Part shown: piece by piece, positions 17,448-25,558 of the stretch
Layout: each line of letters begins with the position of its first letter
Numbering within the stretch: position 1 is the first letter of the stretch
From: Pedobacter sp. V48
GTDB taxonomy: Bacteria; Bacteroidota; Bacteroidia; Sphingobacteriales; Sphingobacteriaceae
Assembly: GCF_000523515.1 (NCBI RefSeq)
Contig: NZ_AWRU01000032.1
Location: 187,884-220,622 of the forward strand
Direction of reading: 5' to 3'
Length of the DNA stretch: 32,739 bases
Program-made: the position numbers and the translations under genes
The notes under the pieces: generated by a model
Databases searched by the model: none
What the model saw: only the letters and a program-made list of their open reading frames with translations
What the model was told of the DNA's origin: nothing

Positions 17448-17482
17448 AAAAAAGCCCGTGAAAATTAATTTCAAGGGCTTTT
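17448..17482. terminator. Two-way terminator between the coiled-coil gene and rpsJ
   Basis: AAAAGCCC (17450-17457) pairs with GGGCTTTT (17475-17482); after one mismatch the stem continues as TGAAA/TTTCA with an ATTAA loop. Minus-strand RNA ends in six U residues and plus-strand RNA in four, so it can stop both converging transcripts: the str operon after rpsJ and the coiled-coil gene. Confidence 0.88.
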
Positions 17483-17502
17483 GTGTTAACGTTAAAATAT
17501 AG

Positions 17503-17808
17503 TTATACTTTAATTTCTACTTCAACACCGCTAGGTAATTCAAGTTTCATTAAAGCATCAACTGTTTTAGAGTTAGAGCTATAAATGTCTAACAAACGTT
17601 TGTATGCGCATAATTGAAACTGCTCACGTGCCTTTTTGTTCACGTGTGGTGAACGCAAAACTGTGAATATTTTCTTTTCTGTTGGCAACGGAATCGGTCC
17701 GCTAACCACCGCACCCGTAGGTTTAACAGTTTTTACGATTTTCTCAGCAGATTTATCCACTAAGTTGTAATCGTAAGATTTCAATTTAATTCTGATTCTT
17801 TGGCTCAT
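17503..17808 (-). CDS. rpsJ: 30S ribosomal protein S10
   Basis: 101 residues (103 in E. coli): [21 protein letters not shown], then [33 protein letters not shown]10 is a head protein and also the NusE transcription antitermination factor. It is the last gene of the str operon here, 59 nt after fusA and directly before a terminator, instead of leading into rplC. Confidence 0.98.
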   Translation of the reverse strand: MSQRIRIKLKSYDYNLVDKSAEKIVKTVKPTGAVVSGPIPLPTEKKIFTVLRSPHVNKKAREQFQLCAYKRLLDIYSSNSKTVDALMKLELPSGVEVEIKV

Positions 17809-17867
17809 GGTATTTATTTAATTAAGGCACCGGTTAGAGCTATTAATAACCGGCTGCCAATTTATTT

Positions 17868-19982
17868 TTATTCTACAGATTTAATTCTGCCTTTTGATTT
17901 AGCAATTACTTCGTCCTGAACGTTTTTCGGAGCTGGCTCGTAGTGATCAAACTCCATTGTAGAAGTTGCACGACCAGAAGTAATGGTACGTAACTGAGTT
18001 ACATAACCAAACATCTCAGAAAGAGGTACAGTTGCTTTAATTACTTGAGCACCATTACGTGTATCCATTCCTAAAAGTTGACCACGACGACGGTTCATAT
18101 CACCGATTACATCTCCCATGTTTTCTTCAGGAGTAAGGATCTCGATTTTCATGATTGGCTCCATCAATACCGGGTTACATTTAGGTAACGCCTCACGATA
18201 TGCCATTTTAGCTGCAAGTTCAAAAGATAAAGCATCTGAATCGACTGCGTGGAATGAACCATCAATTAAGCGAACTTTCATGTCTGGTAGTGGGTAACCA
18301 GCCAATACTCCGTTAGCCATAGATGCAGCAAATCCTTTTTCTACAGACGGGATAAATTCACGAGGAATTGAACCACCAGTAATTTCGTTAACAAACTGCA
18401 ATCCACCTTTTTCCCAATCAGCATCGATAGGAGAAATAACAACTTGGATGTCCGCAAATTTACCACGACCACCAGATTGTTTTTTATAGGTCTCACGATG
18501 TTGAACGGTTCCGTTAATTGCCTCTTTGTAAGCAACTTGTGGAGCACCTTGATTAACTTCAACTTTGAACTCACGTTTTAAACGATCAATCAAAATATCT
18601 AAGTGAAGCTCACCCATACCAGAGATTACAGTCTGGCCAGTTTCCTGATCAGTTTGAACTCTAAAGGTAGGATCCTCTTCAGCTAATTTAGATAAGCCCA
18701 TACCTAGTTTATCAATATCAGCTTGAGTTTTAGGCTCAATTGCTAAACCAATAACCGGCTCTGGGAAATCCATTGATTCAAGAACAATTGGATGTTTCTC
18801 ATCACAAAGTGTATCACCTGTTTTGATGTCTTTAAATCCAACCACCGCAGCAATATCACCAGCACCTACATTAGGAATTGGATTTTGCTTGTTAGCGTGC
18901 ATTTGGAAGATACGAGAAATACGCTCTTTGTTTTCAGAACGTGCATTATAAACGTATGAACCAGCTTCTAAGTTACCTGAATAAACACGGATAAAGCACA
19001 AACGACCTACGAAAGGATCCGTTGCAATTTTAAATGCTAAAGCCGCAAAAGGCTCGTTAATGTCTGGCTGACGAGTTACTTCCTGACCAGTTTCTGGGTT
19101 AGTACCTGTGATACCATCCACATCCATTGGCGAAGGCAATAATTCCATTACCAAATCAAGCATGGTTTGAACACCTTTGTTTTTGAAAGATGAACCACAT
19201 ACCATAGGAACAATTTTAGCATCTAAAGTAGCTTTACGCAATGCATCAAGAATCTCACGCTCAGTGATTGAACTTGGATCTTCGAAGAATTTCTCCATCA
19301 AAGACTCATCGTAATCAGCAACAGCTTCTAATAAATTCTCTCTCCACTCAGCAACCTCATCAACCATATCAGCCGGAATTGGAACCTCAGTAAAGGTCAT
19401 ACCTTTATCGTGCTCATTCCAAACGATACCACGGTTATTGATCAAATCAACAACACCAGTAAAGTTATCTTCAGCACCGATTGGTAACTGCAAAGGAACA
19501 GCATGACTGCCCAACATATCTTTAACCTGTTTAACAACTTTTAAGAAGTCGGCTCCAGAACGGTCCATTTTATTAACGAAACCAATACGAGGAACTGCAT
19601 AGTTGTTAGCTAAACGCCAGTTAGTTTCAGATTGAGGCTCAACACCATCAACTGCTGAAAATAAAAATACCAATCCGTCAAGTACACGCAATGAACGGTT
19701 TACCTCTACGGTAAAATCCACGTGTCCAGGAGTATCGATAACGTTTACCTGATATTTATTACCACGGTAAGGCCAGAATACAGTTGTTGCGGCAGACGTG
19801 ATTGTTATCCCGCGTTCAGCTTCCTGTACCATCCAGTCCATGGTTGATGCACCTTCGTGTACCTCACCAATCTTGTGGTTTACCCCAGCATAATAAAGGA
19901 TACGCTCTGTTGTTGTAGTTTTACCTGCATCAATGTGAGCTGCGATCCCGATATTTCTAGTAAATTTTAAATCTCTTGACAT
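17868..19982 (-). CDS. fusA: Elongation factor G
   Basis: 704 residues, as in E. coli. The GTPase domain shows the P-loop [19 protein letters not shown] (15-33), switch [21 protein letters not shown] and [10 protein letters not shown]; domains II-V follow with [18 protein letters not shown] and [20 protein letters not shown] near the end. It drives tRNA-mRNA translocation and, with RRF, ribosome recycling. It lies between rpsG (17 nt) and rpsJ. The usual neighbour tuf is not in this window. Confidence 0.98.
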   Translation of the reverse strand: MSRDLKFTRNIGIAAHIDAGKTTTTERILYYAGVNHKIGEVHEGASTMDWMVQEAERGITITSAATTVFWPYRGNKYQVNVIDTPGHVDFTVEVNRSLRVLDGLVFLFSAVDGVEPQSETNWRLANNYAVPRIGFVNKMDRSGADFLKVVKQVKDMLGSHAVPLQLPIGAEDNFTGVVDLINNRGIVWNEHDKGMTFTEVPIPADMVDEVAEWRENLLEAVADYDESLMEKFFEDPSSITEREILDALRKATLDAKIVPMVCGSSFKNKGVQTMLDLVMELLPSPMDVDGITGTNPETGQEVTRQPDINEPFAALAFKIATDPFVGRLCFIRVYSGNLEAGSYVYNARSENKERISRIFQMHANKQNPIPNVGAGDIAAVVGFKDIKTGDTLCDEKHPIVLESMDFPEPVIGLAIEPKTQADIDKLGMGLSKLAEEDPTFRVQTDQETGQTVISGMGELHLDILIDRLKREFKVEVNQGAPQVAYKEAINGTVQHRETYKKQSGGRGKFADIQVVISPIDADWEKGGLQFVNEITGGSIPREFIPSVEKGFAASMANGVLAGYPLPDMKVRLIDGSFHAVDSDALSFELAAKMAYREALPKCNPVLMEPIMKIEILTPEENMGDVIGDMNRRRGQLLGMDTRNGAQVIKATVPLSEMFGYVTQLRTITSGRATSTMEFDHYEPAPKNVQDEVIAKSKGRIKSVE

Positions 19983-19999
19983 TATAATAATTTCAAATA

Positions 20000-20467
20000 T
20001 TAGAAACGGAAATGTGAGAACGCTTTGTTAGCCTCGGCCATTTTATGCGTATCTTCTTTCTTTTTCACTGCTGCACCTTCACCTTTAGCTGCTGAAACAA
20101 TTTCACCCGCTAATTTTTCTTTCATGGTTTTTTCACCACGTTTACGAGCGTAAGAAATTAACCATTTCATGCCTAAAGCAATCTTACGGTCTGGTCTTAC
20201 TTCTGTAGGTACCTGAAAGTTAGCACCACCAACACGGCGTGACTTAACCTCTACTGCAGGCATTACATTCGCTAAAGCACGTTTCCATACTTCTAAACCG
20301 TTCTCACCAGCTTTTTTCTCAGCTAATTCAACAGCATCATAAAAAATATCATATGCGATAGATTTTTTTCCATCGTACATCATATTATTTACAAATCTCG
20401 TCACCTGAACATCGTTAAATTTTGGATCAGGAAGGATAATTCTCTTTTTTGGTTTTGACTTTCTCAT
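20000..20467 (-). CDS. rpsG: 30S ribosomal protein S7
   Basis: 155 residues (156-179 in E. coli strains). It starts [20 protein letters not shown] and has [33 protein letters not shown], the 16S-binding core. S7 nucleates head assembly and contacts the E-site tRNA. It is one of only two genes here with a strong intergenic Shine-Dalgarno sequence. Confidence 0.98.
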   Translation of the reverse strand: MRKSKPKKRIILPDPKFNDVQVTRFVNNMMYDGKKSIAYDIFYDAVELAEKKAGENGLEVWKRALANVMPAVEVKSRRVGGANFQVPTEVRPDRKIALGMKWLISYARKRGEKTMKEKLAGEIVSAAKGEGAAVKKKEDTHKMAEANKAFSHFRF

Positions 20468-20475
20468 TTTTCTTT

Positions 20476-20481
20476 CCTCCT
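20476..20481 (-). promoter_or_regulatory. Strong Shine-Dalgarno sequence of rpsG
   Basis: AGGAGG followed by AAAGAAAA and the ATG at 20467 (8-nt spacing). It lies in the 16-nt rpsL-rpsG spacer, outside coding sequence. Confidence 0.85.
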
Positions 20482-20483
20482 AA

Positions 20484-20897
20484 TTATTTCTTTTTACCTT
20501 TTGTTGGTGCCGCTGCTACTTGTCCTGGCTTAGGACGTTTAGTACCATATTTTGAACGACGTTGGTTACGACCAGCAACTCCTGAAGTATCTAATGCTCC
20601 ACGGATGATGTGATAACGTACACCTGGTAAATCTTTAACACGTCCACCACGTATCAATACGATTGAGTGCTCCTGTAAATTGTGACCTTCTCCAGGGATG
20701 TAAGCATTAACCTCTTTACCATTGGTTAAACGTACACGTGCAACTTTACGCATTGCTGAGTTTGGTTTTTTAGGGGTAGTGGTATATACACGTGTACATA
20801 CACCTCTTCGCTGTGGACAGCTGTCCAACGCCGGAGACTTACTCTTGAACTCCAGTGCTACTCTACCTTTTCTAACTAATTGTTGAATGGTTGGCAT
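20484..20897 (-). CDS. rpsL: 30S ribosomal protein S12
   Basis: 137 residues (124 in E. coli), with a short basic extension ending PTKGKKK. It has [22 protein letters not shown] and [14 protein letters not shown]. Lys44 and Lys88 (counting Met) are present at the positions where changes give streptomycin resistance in other bacteria, so the protein reads as the sensitive type; Asp89 is the residue methylthiolated in E. coli. First gene of the str operon, with its own promoter. Confidence 0.98.
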   Translation of the reverse strand: MPTIQQLVRKGRVALEFKSKSPALDSCPQRRGVCTRVYTTTPKKPNSAMRKVARVRLTNGKEVNAYIPGEGHNLQEHSIVLIRGGRVKDLPGVRYHIIRGALDTSGVAGRNQRRSKYGTKRPKPGQVAAAPTKGKKK

Positions 20898-20938
20898 TGT
20901 TCTTTTTTGTTTTTCTTATTTTATGTTTAAAAACTTTA

Positions 20939-20988
20939 CCCCTCAATAAGGGACTGCAAAGGTAAGACAATACATTTTATAAATCAAG
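20939..20988 (-). promoter_or_regulatory. Promoter of the str operon with hairpin at the predicted start
   Basis: Minus strand CTTG (20988-20985), 20 nt, then TACCTTTG (20964-20957). Three bases later begins TCCCT-TATTG-AGGGG (20953-20939), a 5-bp hairpin closed by a U-G pair. The layout repeats that of the rplC promoter. A leader of about 56 nt precedes rpsL. Confidence 0.78.
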
Positions 20989-21050
20989 GGGTTAACACAA
21001 AATTATTCAAACCATAAGATTCACGGAATAAATAATATGTGTTCAATACA

Positions 21051-21170
21051 ATGTATCCGGGTTCGGAATCAAAGCAGAGTAAGGATTGGTACGCGATCCC
21101 TTTGGTAAACGGCTACTTTTTTCAGAAGTATCCTCAGATAAACCTCGAAGCAGCGTCGAACCTGTCTTAA
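21051..21170 (+). CDS. Possible 39-residue protein, unrecognised
   Basis: In the 283-nt stretch between the rpsL start and the next gene, an ATG at 21051 opens a 39-codon frame that begins MYPGSESKQSKDWYAIPLVN and ends LEAASNLS. It is richer in aromatic residues and in G/C-ending codons than its surroundings, which makes it look like coding sequence, but there is no promoter box, no Shine-Dalgarno and no family I recognise. A decayed gene fragment or chance are equally possible. Confidence 0.2.
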   Translation: MYPGSESKQSKDWYAIPLVNGYFFQKYPQINLEAASNLS

Positions 21171-21180
21171 AGCAATCTTG

Positions 21181-21402
21181 TTAATGAAAGGTGTTCAAGT
21201 ATAATTTCTCCACTTTTTTCCTGGCCCAGTCAGTCTTACGTAAAAACTTAAGGCTTGAATTCATAGTGGGATTATTATTAAAACAGGCAATTTTAACAAG
21301 AAGGCCCAATTCTTCCCAGCCATAGTGCCATACAAGTTGTTTTAGAATAAATTCGAGTGTTTTTCCGTGCAATGGATTATTTTTCTGCTCATCTATGGCC
21401 AT
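21181..21402 (-). CDS. VF530 (DUF2132) family small protein
   Basis: 73 residues from the ATG at 21402: [56 protein letters not shown]. This matches the VF530/DUF2132 family, compact helical proteins described as DNA-binding, of unknown cellular role. A longer frame opens 12 codons upstream but would add a hydrophobic non-family start; a TATTTTTG box ends 4 nt before the chosen ATG, which supports it and suggests a leaderless mRNA. Divergent from the DUF2027 gene. Confidence 0.85.
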   Translation of the reverse strand: MAIDEQKNNPLHGKTLEFILKQLVWHYGWEELGLLVKIACFNNNPTMNSSLKFLRKTDWARKKVEKLYLNTFH

Positions 21403-21406
21403 GCCA

Positions 21407-21414
21407 CAAAAATA
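21407..21414 (-). promoter_or_regulatory. -7 box of the VF530 gene
   Basis: TATTTTTG on the minus strand, exact match to TAnnTTTG, 4 nt before the ATG at 21402. No clear -33 element. Confidence 0.5.
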
Positions 21415-21425
21415 ATAAGAATAAC

Positions 21426-21433
21426 TAAATTTG
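21426..21433 (+). promoter_or_regulatory. -7 box of the DUF2027 gene
   Basis: TAAATTTG on the plus strand matches TAnnTTTG, 17 nt before the ATG at 21451. The divergent VF530 box is only 11 nt away, so the two promoters overlap and may compete. No clear -33 element. Confidence 0.5.
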
Positions 21434-21450
21434 GACATAAATAAAAATAT

Positions 21451-22092
21451 ATGAATTTCAAACTAGGAGACTTTGTTCGTTTTGTTGACGAGAATTTAGA
21501 AGGGTACATTACCAGAATTATCGACAAAGATACCATCGGCGTTACTGATGCCAATGATTTTGAGATACCGGTTTTGGCATCTAAAGTAACATTAGTACAT
21601 GGTGAAATTATAGACAATGACGTTGTTACCAACCGTCCTACCCCTGTTATACCTCAGGCAGAGTTTATTAAAGATGGTGTGTTTCTTGCCATTGTAACAG
21701 ATCAGCATAGTAATTCTGTTGCACACTTTCATATCGTGAATGAAACGTCTTTCCAATTACTTGTTAGTTTAACTACTGAAAAAGGTGGAAATTTTAAAGG
21801 TGAATTTGCAAGCATTTCGGCTCCTCATTCAGCTAAAAAGATCTACTCAGATCAACTTGGTGATATACAAATCTGGCCTAAGTTTAATATTGAAGCATTG
21901 TTCCATACAACAGCTAATGTTGAGCCTAAACCTCCTATTATTATAAATAGAAGTATAAAAGGCAAGGATCTTTCTGTTGCTAAAGAAGATATTAATTTGC
22001 TAAAGCAAAAAGGATGGTTGATCCGCCTCGATGAACCTGAACCTTTAATTGATGCTCAAAAGCTGAAAGAAAGTTTTTTCAAAAGTCATTAA
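21451..22092 (+). CDS. DUF2027-type protein without Smr domain
   Basis: 213 residues. The N-terminus ([20 protein letters not shown], then [24 protein letters not shown]) matches the DUF2027 region of Bacteroidota Smr/MutS2-like proteins; the middle (about 80-165) is a beta-rich part with [23 protein letters not shown] and [28 protein letters not shown]. Full-length relatives, as I recall, are about 330-360 residues and end in an Smr nuclease domain; here the protein stops after LKESFFKSH, with a terminator close behind. It is either a natural short form or a truncation. Function unknown. Confidence 0.75.
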   Translation: MNFKLGDFVRFVDENLEGYITRIIDKDTIGVTDANDFEIPVLASKVTLVHGEIIDNDVVTNRPTPVIPQAEFIKDGVFLAIVTDQHSNSVAHFHIVNETSFQLLVSLTTEKGGNFKGEFASISAPHSAKKIYSDQLGDIQIWPKFNIEALFHTTANVEPKPPIIINRSIKGKDLSVAKEDINLLKQKGWLIRLDEPEPLIDAQKLKESFFKSH

Positions 22093-22122
22093 CTAAAATT
22101 AGCCAGGCTATGCTAAAGCACC

Positions 22123-22162
22123 AACCATCATCTTCTTTGGTTAATCAAAGAAGATGATGGTT
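22123..22162. terminator. 17-bp perfect hairpin between converging genes
   Basis: 22123-22139 pairs perfectly with 22146-22162 (17 bp, 6-nt loop). It lies between the stop codons of the DUF2027 gene (plus) and the metallopeptidase (minus). There is no long T run on either side, so a two-way terminator or an mRNA 3'-end stabiliser is inferred from position and strength. Confidence 0.7.
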
Positions 22163-22192
22163 ACTTTAAAAACAACCCGTTATTATTAGTTA

Positions 22193-24157
22193 CTAGTTTT
22201 TCCTCCATTTATTGTTGTCGTTATTCACATCTGGCAATAGATTCTCCGGATCTAAAATAACCGACACCACCTCCTCAGTTGTAGGGTAAGGTACGGTCCA
22301 TACATTATTCCGCATCCAAACATCTACCGGGATTTTTACATGATCAGTTTTACCACTTTTGGTTTTAATCTCCAAAATAATTGGCATTGGCATTTTTTCA
22401 AGATTGGCAACAATTATGTTATAGCCCCTGGCTTCATCCCTGTTAGATTCTGTTACACTAACAATGGCCTGATCCATCTTCCAGTTTTCAAGGAACCACC
22501 CTCTCCAGAACCACGAAAGATCTTCACCTGAACCATTTTCGATAGAACGGAAAAAATCGTCGGGCATTGGGTGCTTAAAAGCCCAATGATCTATATATTG
22601 TCTAAAAGCATAATCAAAGCGATCTGCACCTAGTATTACGTTTCTCAATATATTCAATCCCTGAGCAGGTTTATAGTATAAATTCTCTCCAATATTGCGT
22701 TCCCTCATAGCATCCGGGCTCAGCATTATATATTCTACCTCCGGATTTTGGAACTTGTTGGCAACTTTGTGCATATCATCAGGAGTTTTTTTATATTCAC
22801 CATTATTAAATGCGGCTGATGATATTCCATTAATAAAAGTATTAAAGCCTTCGTCCATCCAGCCATATTTACGTTCATTACTGCCTACAATCATAGGAAA
22901 CCAGGTATGTCCAAATTCATGGTCTATAACTCCCCAGGTGCTTCCTTTTTTAGCTTTCCAGCCGCAAAAAACAATCCCTGGATATTCCATCCCACCAACA
23001 TTACTAGCAACGTTTACCGCCATGGGGTAGGGATATTCAAACCATTTATCGGAATAATGCTCTATTGACGTTTTAACATATTCAACCGCTCTACCATAAC
23101 CATCACTCCCGTTACTTTCAACCGGATGAGCGGAAACAGCTAATGATTTCTTGCCACTAGGTAAATTGATACGTGCAGCATCCAAAATAAATGCTTTTGA
23201 TGATCCCCAGGCAACATCCCTGGCATTTTTAATTTTAAATTTCCAGGTGAGTTTATCTTTAGCAGGACGTGATTTTGGATCCTTAACTTCAGATTCAGAT
23301 CTTATTGAGATTGTTTTATCACTAGCTTTCGCTTCATTCCATCGTTGTAATTGTACAGGCGTAAAGACCTCTTGTGGGTTCAACAACTCACCTGATCCCA
23401 TAACAATATGATTTGCAGGAACGGTTACCGCAAAATCAAAATCGCCATACTCACAGTAAAACTCTCCTGCTCCCCAATAAGGTAAGGTATTCCATCCTAG
23501 AACATCATCATATACACACATGCGAGGGAACCACTGTGCTATAGAGAATATTTCGCCATTCTTAGTTGTTAAGTGTCCCATACGATCAGACCCATTAATA
23601 GGAATGATAAAAGAGAAATTCATTTTTATTGTAACTACATCTCCGGCAGCGGCCATTGGTTCGGCTAGTTTTATCTGCATACGGGTATCCTCTATCAAAG
23701 AGGTAAACTTAACTTCTTTCTGTTTTTGTAATATAGTTAAGCCTTCTATTTTATATCCGCCGTTTAGCTTCTCGCCCCTGGCTCCATATCTGCTTCCGGC
23801 AGCAATAAGTGCATTTCCTCTAGAATCGGATGCAAATAGATTTTGGTCTAGCTGTAGCCATAAATAAGGTAATTTATCAGGACTATTATTTTTATATGTA
23901 ATGGTAACCGTACCAGTTATTTTATTAGTTGTTTCATCAAGATCTGCAGTAATAGAATAATCAGCATGATTCTGCCAGTATTTTGGTCCCGGATAACCAC
24001 TTGCGGATCTGTATTCGTTTCCATTTTTAGTATAAAACAGTGGACTGAATGCAGCATGCGCATCGTAGTTACCAGCATTTGGATCTGTTTGCTGCGCCAA
24101 GGTAGTCAAAGCAAATGCGCACAACAATACCACTAGTATGGTTGACTTGTAAGACAT
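22193..24157 (-). CDS. Secreted M1-family metallopeptidase
   Basis: 654 residues. A signal peptide (about 1-21) is followed by a beta-rich N-terminal domain and the catalytic domain. The exopeptidase motif GGMEYP is at 388-393 and the zinc motif HEFGH at 413-417, with the third ligand Glu436 in DEGF. These are the M1 (gluzincin aminopeptidase) hallmarks. Unlike PepN it lacks the long C-terminal helical domain, as in many Bacteroidota paralogues. It probably acts in the periplasm or outside the cell on peptides. It follows the carboxypeptidase-regulatory-like gene by 75 nt in the same direction; a near-consensus TACCTTTA in that gap may be its own promoter. Confidence 0.93.
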   Translation of the reverse strand: MSYKSTILVVLLCAFALTTLAQQTDPNAGNYDAHAAFSPLFYTKNGNEYRSASGYPGPKYWQNHADYSITADLDETTNKITGTVTITYKNNSPDKLPYLWLQLDQNLFASDSRGNALIAAGSRYGARGEKLNGGYKIEGLTILQKQKEVKFTSLIEDTRMQIKLAEPMAAAGDVVTIKMNFSFIIPINGSDRMGHLTTKNGEIFSIAQWFPRMCVYDDVLGWNTLPYWGAGEFYCEYGDFDFAVTVPANHIVMGSGELLNPQEVFTPVQLQRWNEAKASDKTISIRSESEVKDPKSRPAKDKLTWKFKIKNARDVAWGSSKAFILDAARINLPSGKKSLAVSAHPVESNGSDGYGRAVEYVKTSIEHYSDKWFEYPYPMAVNVASNVGGMEYPGIVFCGWKAKKGSTWGVIDHEFGHTWFPMIVGSNERKYGWMDEGFNTFINGISSAAFNNGEYKKTPDDMHKVANKFQNPEVEYIMLSPDAMRERNIGENLYYKPAQGLNILRNVILGADRFDYAFRQYIDHWAFKHPMPDDFFRSIENGSGEDLSWFWRGWFLENWKMDQAIVSVTESNRDEARGYNIIVANLEKMPMPIILEIKTKSGKTDHVKIPVDVWMRNNVWTVPYPTTEEVVSVILDPENLLPDVNNDNNKWRKN

Positions 24158-24232
24158 ATAAAAGTTTAAGTTTAAAGATTTCGAAATAAAGGTATAAAAT
24201 ACAACCTATCCCCTGGTAATGTAACGACTTTA

Positions 24233-24970
24233 TTAGTTTTTCTTTAACCTTGGTACCTGAGGCGGTTTTCTTTGAGAAGGGGGTAATTTTAACCACTTAT
24301 GGTAGGCCTGCACAGTATAATATTTGTAATCAAACGGTCTGTTGCTTTGAACTGTTGCAACAGGCGGCCTGTACATGGTCATAAAATCTTTTAATTCCTG
24401 TCCCCTTAATTTTACCAGATCTGAAACATAAGCTTCAGTAAAAACACTTTTTATCTCATTTTCGTATTCATCTTTCTCTTCCAGATCCTTTATTTTGGCC
24501 TGCTTCTCTTTATACTTACCATACCCCAGGTTCAATTTAAGCCCACCTGCTTTTGAAACATTCGGTTTACCCTTATAATCATCAGCCTCAACCCGTTTAA
24601 ATTCTTTTGCTTCAGGATCCGGGGCTAAAATTGTGGGGTTTATTTTTGCGCTCAAGATCTTTACTTCCTTTAAACTGGTTGAACTTCCCGGAAGAAATAC
24701 TGTTTTTGGAGAAAGATTTGTAAGATAAAGTGTGTCCTTATGATAACCATTTAACGAGAACTCTAACACATCGCCGATCTTGGCTGCAAGCGAAAAATTG
24801 CCTGAAGCTTTTGTTTTTGTACTTTGATTGTTGTTAAAATTCTTAACATTTACCTCTTGAAGCGGCAAAGTCTTTATCTCAAAATCATACACAGTTCCCG
24901 AAACAACGTCTTGCGCCCAAAGTGATAGAGGAGCCATTAAAATCAATGCAAACAAAAGTTTCTTAAGCAT
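24233..24970 (-). CDS. Exported protein with carboxypeptidase-regulatory-like domain
   Basis: 245 residues from the ATG at 24970; a TTG two codons earlier is less likely. A signal peptide (MLKKLLFALILM to SLWAQ) leads to a beta-sandwich of the CarboxypepD_reg type (about 21-95): VSGTVYDFEIKTLPLQEVNVKN, ASGNFSLAAKIGDVLEFSLNGYH. The C-terminal half is charged (KYKEKQAKIKDLEEKDEYENEI) and ends in a Pro/Lys-rich stretch. Such proteins are common Bacteroidota envelope components of unknown role. A TATATTTG box lies 3 nt before the ATG. Confidence 0.78.
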   Translation of the reverse strand: MLKKLLFALILMAPLSLWAQDVVSGTVYDFEIKTLPLQEVNVKNFNNNQSTKTKASGNFSLAAKIGDVLEFSLNGYHKDTLYLTNLSPKTVFLPGSSTSLKEVKILSAKINPTILAPDPEAKEFKRVEADDYKGKPNVSKAGGLKLNLGYGKYKEKQAKIKDLEEKDEYENEIKSVFTEAYVSDLVKLRGQELKDFMTMYRPPVATVQSNRPFDYKYYTVQAYHKWLKLPPSQRKPPQVPRLKKN

Positions 24971-24973
24971 ATT

Positions 24974-24981
24974 CAAATATA
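24974..24981 (-). promoter_or_regulatory. -7 box directly before the carboxypeptidase-regulatory-like gene
   Basis: TATATTTG on the minus strand ends 3 nt before the ATG at 24970, which would put +1 on or next to the start codon. No TTG at the expected -33 distance. Confidence 0.45.
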
Positions 24982-25063
24982 ACGCTGTTTAAGTGCCACG
25001 TTAACTATTTAACAAATATTAACAGCAAAATGTTCCTGCTGTAAGATGAATTTTTTCGAAATA

Positions 25064-25411
25064 CTATTTTAAAGCATCTTGGTAATTTTCTTCACTAAAG
25101 CTTATTAGAATCGGTTTTCCATCAACTTCTATTATTGGGCGTTTAATGGCGCTGGTATAAACCATTAAAACCTTAATAGCGCTTTCCTTACTATTTACCT
25201 CTTGCTGTTCTTCGGTACTCAGTTTTTTCCAGGTAGTCCCTTTTTTATTCAATACATTTTCCCAACCAAATGCATCGCACCATGTATTTAATTTTTCGCC
25301 ACTAATCCCCTTTTTTTTAAAGTCATGAAACTCGGGTTTAAATCCATTTTCAGTTAACCAGGTCATGGCTTTTTTTACAGTATTGCAATTTGGTATTCCG
25401 TATACGATCAT
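25064..25411 (-). CDS. ArsC/Spx-like thioredoxin-fold protein (YffB type)
   Basis: 115 residues: MIVYGIPNCNTVKKAMTWLTENG, HDFKKKGISGEKLNTW, then SAIKRPIIEVDGKPILISFSEENY. The fold and length match the ArsC family of the YffB/Spx branch. There is a single Cys (Cys9 in PNCNTVKKA) at the active-site position, then the conserved IKRPIIE. The lack of further Cys argues against a classical arsenate reductase; a redox or regulatory role is possible. A weak 6-bp hairpin (25022-25042) lies past its stop. Divergent from the LytS-type kinase. Confidence 0.85.
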   Translation of the reverse strand: MIVYGIPNCNTVKKAMTWLTENGFKPEFHDFKKKGISGEKLNTWCDAFGWENVLNKKGTTWKKLSTEEQQEVNSKESAIKVLMVYTSAIKRPIIEVDGKPILISFSEENYQDALK

Positions 25412-25450
25412 AATGGCAAACTTAAAAAAAAGAATTCAAATCATAATTCG

Positions 25451-25480
25451 TCACATTTTTTAAAGGTTTCATCACATTTT
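25451..25480 (+). promoter_or_regulatory. Candidate LytTR operator: 9-bp direct repeat, 12-bp spacer
   Basis: TCACATTTT occurs at 25451-25459 and exactly again at 25472-25480, 21 bp from start to start, two helical turns. LytTR regulators such as AgrA, ComE and PlnC bind pairs of about 9-10-bp direct repeats with about 12 bp between them. It lies 4 nt upstream of a TTTG (25485-25488) that is followed 19 nt later by a poor -7 box (TATTGCAT), which suits an activator-dependent promoter for the kinase-regulator pair. Confidence 0.6.
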
Positions 25481-25558
25481 AAATTTTGTAACCCTTAGTC
25501 ATTGTACTATTGCATCAACAAAACGTATTGAAAATCAAAAAGTATTAATCAGCAACAA

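Noticed and set aside
22695..23030. 111-residue plus-strand frame opposite the M1 peptidase (and similar ones at 23151-23411 and 23520-23867)
   Set aside because: They lie wholly antisense to a well-supported gene with intact catalytic motifs and show no promoter or recognisable domains.
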